From Protopterus annectens (Eukaryota > Chordata > Ceratodontiformes > Protopteridae), in contig NC_056748.1 of assembly GCF_019279795.1 (NCBI RefSeq), forward strand, positions 704,127,095 through 704,191,094: 64,000 nt of DNA. The letters run 5' to 3'. Shown here piece by piece: positions 55,195-64,000 of this stretch. The position numbers and the translations under genes are program-made. Position 1 is the stretch's first letter, and each line of letters opens with the position of its first letter. A model generated the notes under the pieces. That model searched no databases. It was not told where the DNA came from and saw only the letters and a list, made by a program, of their open reading frames with translations.

Positions 55195-57787
55195 CATCAT
55201 CATCATCATCATCAGCAGCTCCTTTTTTCACATTTTTTTCTACAGGGGTTCAGGGTACCGTGTTAACTTTCACCAACTATCTCGATTCAGTGCCAAACTC
55301 CTGCCTTCTTCAACACTCATGCCTGACTGTCACAGATCCTCTTTCACACAATCCATCCACCTCTTTGCTGGACATTCTCACTTCCTCTTACCTTCTTCCT
55401 GTCTGTCCCAAATCTTCCTCACCAGATTGTCTTCTGCTTTTCTACACATGTGCCCAAACCATCATAATCTGTTCTCTTTGCTCTTTTCTGCAATTGGAGC
55501 TACTTTGGCTTCTGCTCTTATGCCTTAATTTCTTTGTCTGTCCCACGGTGTGCATCCTACCACCCTTCTCAGGCACTTCATTTCCATCGCCTCTAGCTTC
55601 TTCAACTGTTCTGCCGTTACTGCCCAGGTTTCTGTATCATACAGTAGTACTGGTCACACCACTGTTTTGTACATCTTACTTTTCAGCTTCTTTGGCATTT
55701 TTCTGTCATAGACTACACCTGATACTCTATGCCAGTTGGCTGCAGCCCCTCTGATTTTAGCTTTGACCTCTTCATTCAGACTGCCCTTCTCCTCAACTAC
55801 TCCTCCCAGATACTTGAAACTGTTTACCTGTTCCACTATCTTCCCTTCTATCTCTATTCTCAGCTTCTTCTGATTTCCCTAATTTGCTGCCATTACCACC
55901 ATCTTATCTGTACTTAGTTTCATCCCATGTGCCTTCAGATTTGCATTCCATTCTCCTATCCTTTGCTGAGGTTCTAGCTCAGAGTCTGCCTGTACTGCCA
56001 CATCATCTACATACAGCAGCTTTGTTGATTCATCCCCTCCAACCTGTTTGCTAATATAGTCCATCATCAGTTTGAACAACAGTGGGCTCAGAGCTGAGCT
56101 CTGATGTACACCCACACCCACATGGGGAACCCCTTGGTGAGGCTGAACACTGTTCGTACTTGAGTCATTGGTTCCTTGTACATAGCCTGCACTAATTCTA
56201 CCAAAGTTTCTGGGAGTTCAAACCACTGCAGTACTGCCCAGATCAGCTTTCTTTGGACCTTGTCATATGCTTTTTCCAAGTCTAGGAATGCCCAGTTGGA
56301 CTCTTTCTCATCATCTCTATCATCTTCTCAAGTGTCTGTCTCAATGCAAACATTAGGTCAATTGTGCTGCATCCTGATCTGAATCCAAACTGCTCATCTC
56401 CCATCTTACATTCTACTACTCTGCATATCCATTTATCAATCACCCTCTCTAGAACTTTCATGCAATGTGATAGGAGTTTGATGCCTCTGTACTGCCCACA
56501 GTTGTGGATGTCCCCTTTGTTCTTGTACACTGGCACAAGTATGCTTATTGTCCAGTCATCTGGGATACACCTTACTCTCCACACAGCTATTAGTACCCTC
56601 AGGAGCCATTTCTCCCCTATCTCACCCAGCATCTTTATCATATCTGCTGTGACCTCATCTGAGCCTGCTGCTTTCCCTGACTTCATCTTCCTTAGTGCTG
56701 TTCTTACTTCTTCTAAGGTGGGCTCCTCTTCTTCTCTCATTGTAGGCTGTTTCTGGGGCAGTAAAGCTTTTGTCGGGTTTTCTTCATTCAAGAGCTGCTG
56801 GAAATATTCCTTCCATCTGCCTTTGATGTCCTCTGGGCTGGTGAGCAGGTTGTTGCTGGCATCCCTTATGAAGGGTGTCTGACTATCTTCTTTATCTTTC
56901 TGTCTTTGCCTTGCAACCTGATATAGTTTCTTTGTGCCCTTACTGAGTCGCTTTCCAGAAGTTGATACAGTGCCTCCAATGCCCTATTCTTTGCTATTGC
57001 AACTTCTTTCTTAGCTTCTTTGTTAGCCAACCAGTAGTCCTTCCTAGCCTGGTCAGTCTTTTCTGTCTCCCACTTCTTCCTGCACTCCTTTTTCTTTTGA
57101 TGACCTCCTGGACTTCTGCATTCTACCACCAGCTTTCCTTATGTACCTTATTTCCATACCTGTCTTGGCCACATATCTTTTCTGTCATCCTAACACATGC
57201 TGTTTTTAGGTGCTCCCATTCTTCTTCAACTCCACCTATTTCCTCTTCTTCTTGGGGTGCTAGAGCCCTGAGTAATTCCTTGAACTGTTGTACTTTCTCT
57301 CCAGTCAGCTTCCAGGTTTTCAACATGGTCTCTGTTGACCTTAGAACCTTCTCTGATCACTGCTTGTAGCTGATTGTGGCAATTAGTGGTTTATTCTGTG
57401 GGCCAACTGTTTCACTGAGGATGACTTTGCAATCATGGATTCTGCCCCAATGTCTTTTCCTTACTAGGAGGAAGTCTACTTGAGTTGCATGTTGACTACT
57501 CTTGTATGTGATCTTGTGACTGTCTCTCTTTCTGAACCATGTGTTGGCTACTATCAAGCCATTTGCCAGACAGAAGTCTAGAATGGATTCTCCTTCTTTA
57601 TTCCTGTTGCCCCACCCATGGGGACCCATGCAGTCCTCATATCCTGTTCTGTCTGTCCCGATATGTGCATTCAAGTCACCCATTATCAACACCAATTCAT
57701 GTTGTCCTGCTTTATCTGGTAGGTCCTGCAACTGCTGTCTGAATGCACTCTTTTCCTCACTATCACAACCCTGCTGTGGCGCATAGG
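55195..57787 (-). mobile_element. RTE-type LINE, 5'-truncated, with 14-bp target-site duplication
   Basis: Minus strand, from the endonuclease C-terminal part (57787) through the RT to a short 3' UTR ending in a (GAT)n tail (55195-55215), as is usual in the RTE clade. TTGACCTTTCAAAT is duplicated exactly at 55181-55194 and 57788-57801, so both ends are certain. The 5' truncation removes the endonuclease N-terminus, still partly seen in the copy at 531-2110. Confidence 0.93.
55520..57787 (-). pseudogene. RTE LINE ORF: endonuclease C-terminus and reverse transcriptase
   Basis: 57787-57357: endonuclease blocks LVLIMGDLNAHIG and TWFRKRDSHKITYKS...QVDFLLVRK. 57330-56866: linker rich in Lys/Glu (LLRALAPQEEEEIGG). 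56791-56282: RT start (MKSGKAAGSDEVTADMIK, YRGIKLLSHCMKVLERV, EQFGFRSGCST). 56279-56088: MEKAYDKVQRKLIW (motif A) in another frame. 56121-55879: SALSPLLFKLMMDYI and LLYVDDVAVQ, the catalytic YVDD. 55836-55654: VNSFKYLGGVVEE, then RPVLLYDTETWAVT near 55630. At least two frameshifts (near 56282 and 56110) and further stops make it inactive. The clade call rests on these motifs and the GAT tail. Confidence 0.9.
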
Positions 57788-57911
57788 TTGACCTTTCAAA
57801 TGTCACAGTTGAAGTGAAACTATCTAGGAACCCCTAGCCAAGTGATTGTAAACAAAAGACTATATCTTGTATTAATTAACTGCAAATGCACAGTAGAGTA
57901 ACAATCAATTA

Positions 57912-58045
57912 ATTCATAGGTTCATAAATTAGCACTAGGCTAACTGCCTTTGTAAGTCATTTTAAGCCTAGGCAATTACCCCATATGAGAATCAAACCCT
58001 GTACCTCTTGTCTGTAAGGTAAACACCTTAACTATTATGCAAACC
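57912..58045 (-). mobile_element. tRNA-derived SINE with CR1 3' tail
   Basis: On the minus strand the head AATAGTTAAGGTGTTTACC (A box) and GGTACAGGGTTTGATTCTC (B box) lead into CCTAGGCTTAAAATGACTT and GTTAGCCTAGTGCTAATTTA, ending TGAACCTATG. It is the same short subfamily as the copy at 61195-61345. Confidence 0.8.
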
Positions 58046-58177
58046 TTCCCAATAAACCACATTTTCATCTTAATACTGCACTTACTTCTATAAAGTGAAA
58101 GTTTAATGACATAACTAATACCTACCTATGCCAAACAATTATGTGAGCCAGTCCCTTCATAGTGCAACTTCTTCTTC

Positions 58178-58238
58178 TTCATCTTCTTTCGACTTTTCCC
58201 GGTTAGGGGTCGCCACAGCAGAACTCCTGTCCACTAAT
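58178..58238 (-). mobile_element. 5'-truncated V-SINE fragment
   Basis: On the minus strand GGAGTTCTGCTGTGGCGACC and CCTAACCGGGAAAAGTCGAA, only the last ~60 bp of the V-SINE. (GAA)n-like sequence follows the tail. Confidence 0.85.
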
Positions 58239-58734
58239 GGTAATTAAAAATAACGAAATAATAGAAGTTTAATAAAATTACGCAATTGTAACAGGAAACA
58301 AAAAACATCTGATACTATAAATTTTGGCTTGGTTTACCAGTCTGCATTACTTTGCAGCTACCAGTGTTCCATCTTCTATCCAAATGGGGCAAAGTATGCA
58401 GATCTGGAGCAGAACTGATAACCCCAAATATCCAGTTCTGAGAGTTTTGTTTTCTTCTAAATGTAGAAATAAATAAGTTCTACTTGACTAGAAACTCAGC
58501 CAACTCACATCCAGCCAGCCAGCAAACCATGTCTGGGATAGCATCACAACGCCAAAATAACAAATAAATATGAAAACATGAATTTTGCTGGTAGATAAAG
58601 ACCACTTGCCTTATCTAACATGCTTGTTTCTCTAGCTTATGAAATAACATTGTGCACTCACCTTCCTTGTAACAATTTCCTTAATCCTGTCCCAATTATT
58701 CTAATTATTCCCTGCTTTTCTTACAAAATAAACT
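58239..58734. other. no recognised feature
   Basis: No gene or repeat is seen. Confidence 0.3.
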
Positions 58735-58850
58735 AATAAAATAAAAAAATAAAGGCTTTGTTGTAGGTGCCATCACAGTTTTTTAACCTTACGCTCTCTT
58801 CTGGAATGCTATTCCACTCATTCACTATCTTTCCTACAAAACATACAAAC
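58735..58850 (-). pseudogene. LINE ORF C-terminal fragment (NEWNSIPEE block)
   Basis: The minus strand can be read as FVGKIVNEWNSIPEESV followed by NKAFIF. The VxxWNSLPEEV block is the usual C-terminal end of many non-LTR RT ORFs. The stretch is short, and which clade it belongs to is unclear. Confidence 0.45.
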
Positions 58851-59412
58851 AAGCAAACAAACAAATCAGATCAAAAATAAAGGTTTTCCTGTAGTATCTT
58901 GAAGCATTGTCCTCCTGTTCTTATACATTTGAAACTTGACAGCTGCCTGGACTTTGGATTCCATGACAGTCTGTCTTTGAGACTTCATATTTTAACAGCT
59001 TATAATATGCTTTTACATCCCATCTGTTATAGACCTGGGCTAATTTCTGTTGCTCCCTGTCCAGTCTATGTCTGTCTGAAGGCGTTGTCTCCAGTATGTG
59101 ACACAGTCTGACATTTTGGTCACTTGCACACCTTCTTTCCTTAAATAAACATGATCACAAAAATTCTGAATGCCAGGAGATGATTCTGGTTAAAATAATG
59201 CCATGCCTGTGGTTGTCACGCAGAGTTAGGACAAGTGCACCCCCATGTATTTTGCACTTAATGGTGCATCCCTCACATTAATTATCTTTTTCATTACCTT
59301 GGGATGTCAACCAATATCTGACCTTTGATTTGCATTTTTCTACTGATTATAACTTTAGTAACATGAACCTAGACTTTAGTTTAAAAATTAGACACACTTG
59401 CCATTATGGCAT
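58851..59412. other. no recognised feature
   Basis: May include more of the same LINE fragment. No motif confirms it. Confidence 0.3.
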
Positions 59413-59648
59413 CACTGCGGTGGTGGTGCTGTGGTAACGTTGTCGCCTCACAATTAGATTAGACGTTGCACATTCGATTCTCAGTTAGAGCGTCTTCTGT
59501 GTGGTGACATGCGTGAATGGGCGTTCCTTCGTTGAAGGTTGTGTGTTAGGCCCGGCAAGCCAGCACGTAAAACTCTACTGCCAATCATTAGCGGACCGGA
59601 GTTCCGCTGTGGTGACCCCTAACCGGGAAAAGCCGAAAGACACAAACA
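59413..59648 (+). mobile_element. V-SINE, full length
   Basis: Same family as 6984-7214: GGTGGTGGTGCTGTGGTAAC, CACATTCGATTCTCAG (B box), TCTTCTGTGTGGTGACATGC, CGGAGTTCCGCTGTGGTGAC, GGGAAAAGCCGAAAGACAC. A 6-base TTAGAT/TAGATT duplication near 59454 is specific to it. The tail continues as (AAAC)n. A target duplication is not clear. Confidence 0.9.
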
Positions 59649-59824
59649 AACAAACCATGATTTTGCATGTGTAACAGCCAGAGATTTTTTTTTATTGCTT
59701 TAATATTCAAAGTGGTTTCCTTGCAAACTGCATACGGGTTGCAACAGCAGTTTCTTCACCTCTGTATTATCAGCCGCTTGCTGGTCCATCATTGTAGTTG
59801 ACTATGTTATAATTTTTGATAAAA

Positions 59825-60220
59825 TACAGTTATGTAAGTAAACTCACGATAACATTAAATGTTCTAATAGATCACTGTTGTAGGAGCCTAAGCTATATGT
59901 GTCCTACTCTCTGTGACTGTTATAAGCTAAAGAACTTCTTCCACAAGTGTCAGGAGCTTGAGTGGGGCTTCATATCAAGACAGCTGGAGGGCAAACACTT
60001 CAGAGCATTATTTGCCTAGGAGGGAGGCAACAGCCTTGATAGGGCAATGCAAGGAAACAGACCGAGCAATAAACTATGTACAAAAGGGTAAAACATGCAC
60101 AGCCTAAAAGTACAAAAGAAAAAAAATCAAGCAAAGAAGGAGGCTAGTGGAAGGGGAGGCTATGCAACTATGATTTGTTAAAAAATCTGCTGCTATGGTA
60201 AGTTTACTTACACAACTGTA
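59825..60220. repeat. inverted repeats at the DIRS 3' end
   Basis: TACAGTTATGTAAGTAAACT (59825) recurs in reverse complement at 60192-60220 (the complement reads TACAGTTGTGTAAGTAAACT), with about 25 of 29 positions equal. Probably parts of the DIRS terminal repeat and internal complementary region. Confidence 0.6.
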
Positions 60221-60229
60221 GTAAGCTCA

Positions 60230-60960
60230 GTGCATAGATTGCTGTAGCAGTAGAGTCAACCGCTTTCCAGAATGCCACCAAGGAAACCCAGGCTCTCGTG
60301 GAATGGACCCTAACCCTGCTTGAAAGTGGTTTATTATGGAGAGAGTAACAAAAAACAATAGCATAAGACAATCACCTACAAATGGTCAGGTTTAACACTG
60401 ATTGTACTTACCTGTAGGAGACACAGATCTGATCAGATTTTCTCACGTTTTGTCTAGGAAGTATCTGAATGTCTATCCACATCCAAAGTGTGAAGAATCT
60501 TTTGTTCCTTGTGCTTGGGCTCAAGAAAGAAGACAGATAGATTAATAGTCTGGTTTAGAGTAAACTCCAGGACCACTTTATGCATAAACGGATTAGTTCT
60601 CAAATAAACCCTATCCTTTTGAAAAATTAGGAAGGGTTGACTCACCAGCAAAGCTTGTAATTCAGGCACTCTCCTAGCAGATGTCAGAGCTTTGATTGAA
60701 CCAGTCTTCCATGTTACAAGCCTCATTTTAGCCAGATGAGATGGTTCACATGAAGACAGAGTAAGAAATATGAGGGTGGAAGGATATGCAACACCCCTTT
60801 CAAGAACTGCTTAACTTGAGCATGGTTAGAAAAGGAGGCAATAAAGGGCAGACAAGCAGAATGGCCATTAAATGCACCTTGACAGAGGAGTAAGAAAGGC
60901 CAGAGGATGGTAACAAACATAAATAATCAAGAACTACAGGATATTTAAAAGAATCCTGGG
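60230..60960 (-). pseudogene. DIRS tyrosine recombinase
   Basis: 60920-60723 reads QVKQFLKGVLHILPPS, the N-terminal core-binding part. 60726-60454 reads KTGSIKALTSARRVPELQAL, where the SARRV Arg is the first catalytic residue, then FQKDRVYLRTNP and LHTLDVDRH. About 60300-60240 reads RVHSTRAWVS, the HxxR box, followed by AIYALS near the end, where the catalytic Tyr would lie further on. Frames shift between blocks, so it is a pseudogene. The protein would integrate circular element DNA. Confidence 0.8.
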
Positions 60961-61194
60961 TGGTGGGAAAACGTACAGAAATATGTTGCCCATGAGAATG
61001 AGAAGGTGTCTGTCTTGCAGGCCTGTTTGCAAGGAGTTCTGGAGCAGAAATTTTCTAACTATCTGTCCTGAAAGGAGGCAAACAGGTCTGCTTGAGGTGT
61101 TCCTCACAGTTGAATTAAAATGTTCAAGTCCCTAGCATGGTTTTCTGTTCCAGTCCTACCTTTACAATTATGTTTTACTCTGATATAATGTTCA

Positions 61195-61345
61195 TATAAT
61201 CCATTCATAGATTAGTAGTAGGCTAACTGCTTTTGAGGGCCATTTTAAGCCTAGACAATTACCCCATGTGAGAATCAAACCCTGCACCTTGTCTCTGTAA
61301 GGTAAACGCCTTCACCATTACTGAGCTGAGTTGCTATCTCCTAAG
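61195..61345 (-). mobile_element. tRNA-derived SINE with CR1 3' tail, inside the DIRS element
   Basis: The minus strand has GGTGAAGGCGTTTACCTTAC (A-box side), GTGCAGGGTTTGATTCTCAC (B box), GTAATTGTCTAGGCTTAAAA and GTTAGCCTACTACTAATCTA. It is about as long as, and very similar to, the copy at 57912-58045. Confidence 0.8.
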
Positions 61346-61399
61346 CTTTCGTAGCCAGTCTGGAAGGAGGGCAGAATCTGCAACCCTCTCGTTTATGTA

Positions 61400-62700
61400 C
61401 TACATTACTTTGCTTTTGTATTTGTACACATGCAGAGGTCCTGTAAACCAGAGATGATTTAAGGCTTTCCTGATCTGTCAACATCTCTCTGACATTTGTG
61501 TGTTTCTGTCTGTCTGAAGGGTTTGCACTTTTAGTCCTTTGGAAACCATATCCATCACCAAGTGTGATGCATCTGTAGTTACAGACTATATGTGGTTGTA
61601 AGGGAGAATGGGAGACCAGGATTACAAAAGAACTGGCCTATCCACAAAAGATTCCCTTTTTACAAATCCCAGAACTTGGATCTGAAAAGGACAAAGGGTA
61701 CAGATGCTGAATTTATAACAATCTGAGGTACCATTGAATTTTCCTCATGTGAAGTTTGACCAGGAGAAGCATGAACATTAAAATGTACTTGTATCCTAAA
61801 ATGCTGTAAACGTTCTCTTGTAGATGATGTCTTTAATTGGAGAAACTTAGGAAGAATTGCTGAAAAATATCTACTTTGTCTGAAGGAAGGAAGGCTCTTC
61901 CAAGGGCTGAATCTAAAAAGTATCCCAAGAATACAATTCTGAAGATTTCTGAAGGTTGATTTGAAAACCCAGACTGAGAAGAAGGTTCTGGGGAAATTGC
62001 AAAGACTCCTGTAAACTAGAAAAAAAAAAGACTGCTGTAAAACAACCATCCAAATATGGAAATCTGTAAATGCCTTGAAGTGCAGTAAGAAATGACTGAA
62101 TCAAAAACTTCTTGGACACCCTTGGCACTGTGAAACATTCATAGGGATAGACAAAGAACGCCAAATGTAAACTAGACATAACAAGCCTTAAAAAATGCCC
62201 AAACTGATTGACAATGGGAATGCGAAAATAAGTAGCCTTTAAAACCTAAATTTACCATAAAGGCAGAGGGGGATTAGAGGAAGAAGGGACTGAACTGATA
62301 ACATTTTAAACTTTGGAATTTTGACAAAAAACAAGATTTAGAAAGAAAAGGTCCAATACAGACCTCCAGGAACCTGCTCTTTGTGGTACCAGTAAAATCC
62401 TTGAATAGAACCATTTGCCCAAAGGGTAGAGAGGTATAGGTTCTATAACATCTTGGGCCAACATCTTGTATAGAATGAGATAAAAGAGAGAAACTTCATT
62501 CATTGGGCAAGGAGAATTCTCCTTGGAAGGATGAAGGGAAGGATTCTACTGCCAAGTTAACCCTGCTGAATTTCCTTCAGAACCCATCTGTCTGTAACAA
62601 ACTCTTACCACAAAGGAAGATGAAGCCTCAGAGAGAGAGAGAGTGAGAGAGAGAGGGAGAGAGTTTACCAGGGTGGGAAGGGGAAGAGGCCTGGGGAGGC
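61400..62700 (-). pseudogene. DIRS reverse transcriptase and RNase H
   Basis: 62503-62306 reads LAQDVIEPIPLYPLGKWFYS, then LLVPQRAGSWRSVLDLFFLN, the typical DIRS RT opening. 62179-61913 reads FVYPYECFTVPRVSKKF and LQGIYRFPYLDGCF, where the catalytic YIDD position reads YLDG, then LLSLGFQINLQKS. 62049-61660 continues FSPWKSLPSFRQSRYFS and RLQHFRIQVHFN. Near 61590 LTTTYSL.LQMHHT may be the RNase H start (TTDAS in relatives). Loss of the second catalytic Asp and the frameshifts mark it as dead. Confidence 0.8.
62635..62667 (+). repeat. (GA)n tract
   Basis: An imperfect GAGAGA run inside the DIRS spacer between the Gag-like and RT regions. Confidence 0.9.
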
Positions 62701-63007
62701 CAGTAGCCATGCTGTTAAAGAGGGCTGCCCTTAATTTTTGAGACTTTTCCTTTTATTTAGGGCCTCCTTGCCATTACTTTTTAAAATCATATTTATCCGC
62801 ACCTTGCCACCTAAATGGCTTATTGAAAAATGGAGCTGAGCCATCCCAGTGTATTTTATTTCCCTTCAAAAAGGGAGTTGAAAAATTGAAGTCACAGCTT
62901 ATATTAATGTTCCCCTTCTGTCACACTTGTTTAACACCTCAGCTGCAGGCATGCCGGAGAGAAACTCTTTATCTAAGGGAGAATTTAAAATGTCAGTGTT
63001 AACATCT

Positions 63008-63205
63008 TATAGGTTCATAGGTGTTTACTAGGCTAACAACCACAAGGGCCTTTTTAAGCCTAGCCAGGCATCCTAAATCTAAAATTCCTCTGGCTACACC
63101 TGTTAAGGCATTTGAAAGTTAACTACAGGCTTAAGCAAGATTCAGACCTGCAACCTTTGGTGTAAAAGTCCAGCACTTTAATGCTGAGCTATCAGGCCAC
63201 TTCAG
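63008..63205 (-). mobile_element. tRNA-derived SINE, long subfamily, inside the DIRS element
   Basis: On the minus strand GTGGCCTGATAGCTCAGCAT (A box TAGCTCAGCAT) and GGTTGCAGGTCTGAATC (B box) form a clear tRNA-like head. The body is longer than in the short subfamily (extra GTTAACTTTCAAATGCC and CAGGTGTAGCCAGAGG parts). The tail GGCTAGGCTTAAAAAGGCCC, GTAAACACCTATGAACC matches CR1. Confidence 0.88.
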
Positions 63206-63419
63206 TAAGAGCTTGAGAACAACACCTAGACAATCTTCTCAACACAGATCCAGAAGCAGCAGCTTGAGAGGCGGAGTCAGGAGCATCATAAGAATGCTGT
63301 CACATCTCCATAGTAACTTGAGAAGTAGACACAGCAGACGCACTCCAGGAATCTGTTACCTCAGAACAAGGACTATTGTCTTCTGTTTGTTCTCAAAAAA
63401 TAAAAGTAAAAACCTTAGA

Positions 63420-64000
63420 ATATGATCTTGACAATTTAAATCCTGAATGTCAAAGTGTAAAAGGGACACATTTTCTTCCCCAGCTTATCCACTGCTTTCC
63501 CATCGTTGTTAGAAAGGACACATTTATCAGTGGTTAACTGTGTAGCATAAGCAATTTTGGATAAAGAAATCATACGTGGGTCTGGTTTAGGTATTTGAAA
63601 AACAAATGTTTATATGTCCAAGGTACCATATATAACCTGTTAGACTTCCTAGGAAGATAGTGTTGACTATTGGGTAATCTAAAGCAGGCAACACAGGAGA
63701 ATTAGCTACAGAATTTGGCATTTCTCCTTGTAACAAGTCATAATACAATTTCTGTGCAATAGGAATTTCATTCTTCTCCAGTGGAGAAACCTGTGTTATC
63801 TCAGTTAAAGTTTCTAAAAAGGATAAATCTTCAGGTGGGAAATCTGAAACCATACTTTTGTCAGAATCAGAATGTTCAGATTATAAAGAAATTCCTGAGG
63901 TACAAACCTCCTCCTGTAATGCCTGCTCTTGTAACTGAAGACCTATGTCAGAGAGTGTAGGGAACTCTAGTCATTTTACTACAGGAGGAAACATAAGGCA
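63420..64000 (-). pseudogene. probable DIRS 5' (Gag-like) coding region
   Basis: The 88-codon minus-strand ORF at 63853-63587 (SDFPPEDLSFLETLTEITQV, LYYDLLQGEMPN) lies where a DIRS Gag would be, upstream of the RT. No diagnostic motif is visible, so the assignment rests on position. Confidence 0.4.

Larger units (their letters stand above)
59825..64000 (-). mobile_element. DIRS-type retrotransposon, degenerate, extends past window end
   Basis: Minus strand order: putative Gag-like region (63.4-64.0 kb and beyond), RT and RNase H (about 62.7-61.4 kb), tyrosine recombinase (about 60.96-60.23 kb), then a terminal region with inverted copies (59825-59853 versus 60192-60220). RT followed by RNase H and a tyrosine recombinase instead of a DDE integrase, with inverted terminal sequences, is the DIRS arrangement. 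Two tRNA SINEs and a GA tract interrupt it. The frames are heavily broken. Confidence 0.8.

Noticed and set aside
61195-63205. tRNA genes suggested by A- and B-box-like motifs
   Set aside because: The tRNA-like heads are joined to CR1-tailed bodies and cannot form a full cloverleaf as read, so they are SINE heads.

Overview
This window looks like gene-poor, repeat-dominated nuclear DNA from a non-mammalian vertebrate with a large genome. The grade suggested is fish, lungfish or amphibian; the species cannot be fixed from sequence alone. The reasons are the mix of mobile elements: CR1-type LINEs with an esterase ORF1, an RTE-type LINE, L2-like LINE 3' ends, a DIRS-type tyrosine-recombinase retrotransposon, SINEs with the V-SINE tail known from fishes, sharks and lungfish, tRNA-derived SINEs, a hAT-type MITE, and many CA/TG and AT-rich simple repeats. 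I found no host protein-coding exon, tRNA or rRNA gene that I can support. Essentially all coding-looking ORFs belong to retroelements, mostly broken copies.

Layout. 1-2.1 kb: a MITE-like element carrying TTAGGG-like repeats, apparently inserted in a minus-strand RTE LINE. 2.5-3.9 kb: SINE remnants and a long inverted repeat. 4.9-6.1 kb: a CR1 copy cut off on its 3' side beside two adjoining palindromes. 7-14 kb: V-SINEs with clear target-site duplications, L2/SINE tails and unexplained single-copy DNA. 13.9-15.4 kb: two fold-back elements, one split by a SINE. 16.3-21.6 kb: three minisatellites in a row, including 61 copies of a 65-bp unit with no length change. 21.9-26.0 kb: the best CR1 element, with an intact 337-aa ORF1 and a near-complete but interrupted ORF2. 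27.1 kb: a MITE. 28.4-30.7 kb: a second CR1 with an internal deletion. 31.0-32.9 kb: 29 copies of a 64-bp unit. 34-43.5 kb: SINEs, a hAT MITE, duplicated TG-repeat blocks and an L2-like LINE end. 43.5-48.4 kb: three further CR1 pieces, one broken by an L2-like insertion. 50.9-53 kb: a tRNA SINE and a degenerate ~64-bp minisatellite. 53.6-57.8 kb: CR1, a small inverted-repeat element and a 5'-truncated RTE with 14-bp target duplications. 57.9-59.6 kb: SINEs. 59.8-64 kb: a degenerate DIRS-type element (tyrosine recombinase, RNase H, RT) on the minus strand, with two tRNA SINEs inserted, running off the window end.

How the parts relate. The CR1 3' tail (ending near CCTATGAACCTAT) recurs on several tRNA-derived SINEs, which suggests that CR1 supplied their reverse transcriptase. 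A second SINE/LINE pair is suggested by an L2-like tail. The most unusual global pattern is that four minisatellites with no evident sequence relation share a unit length of about 64-65 bp.
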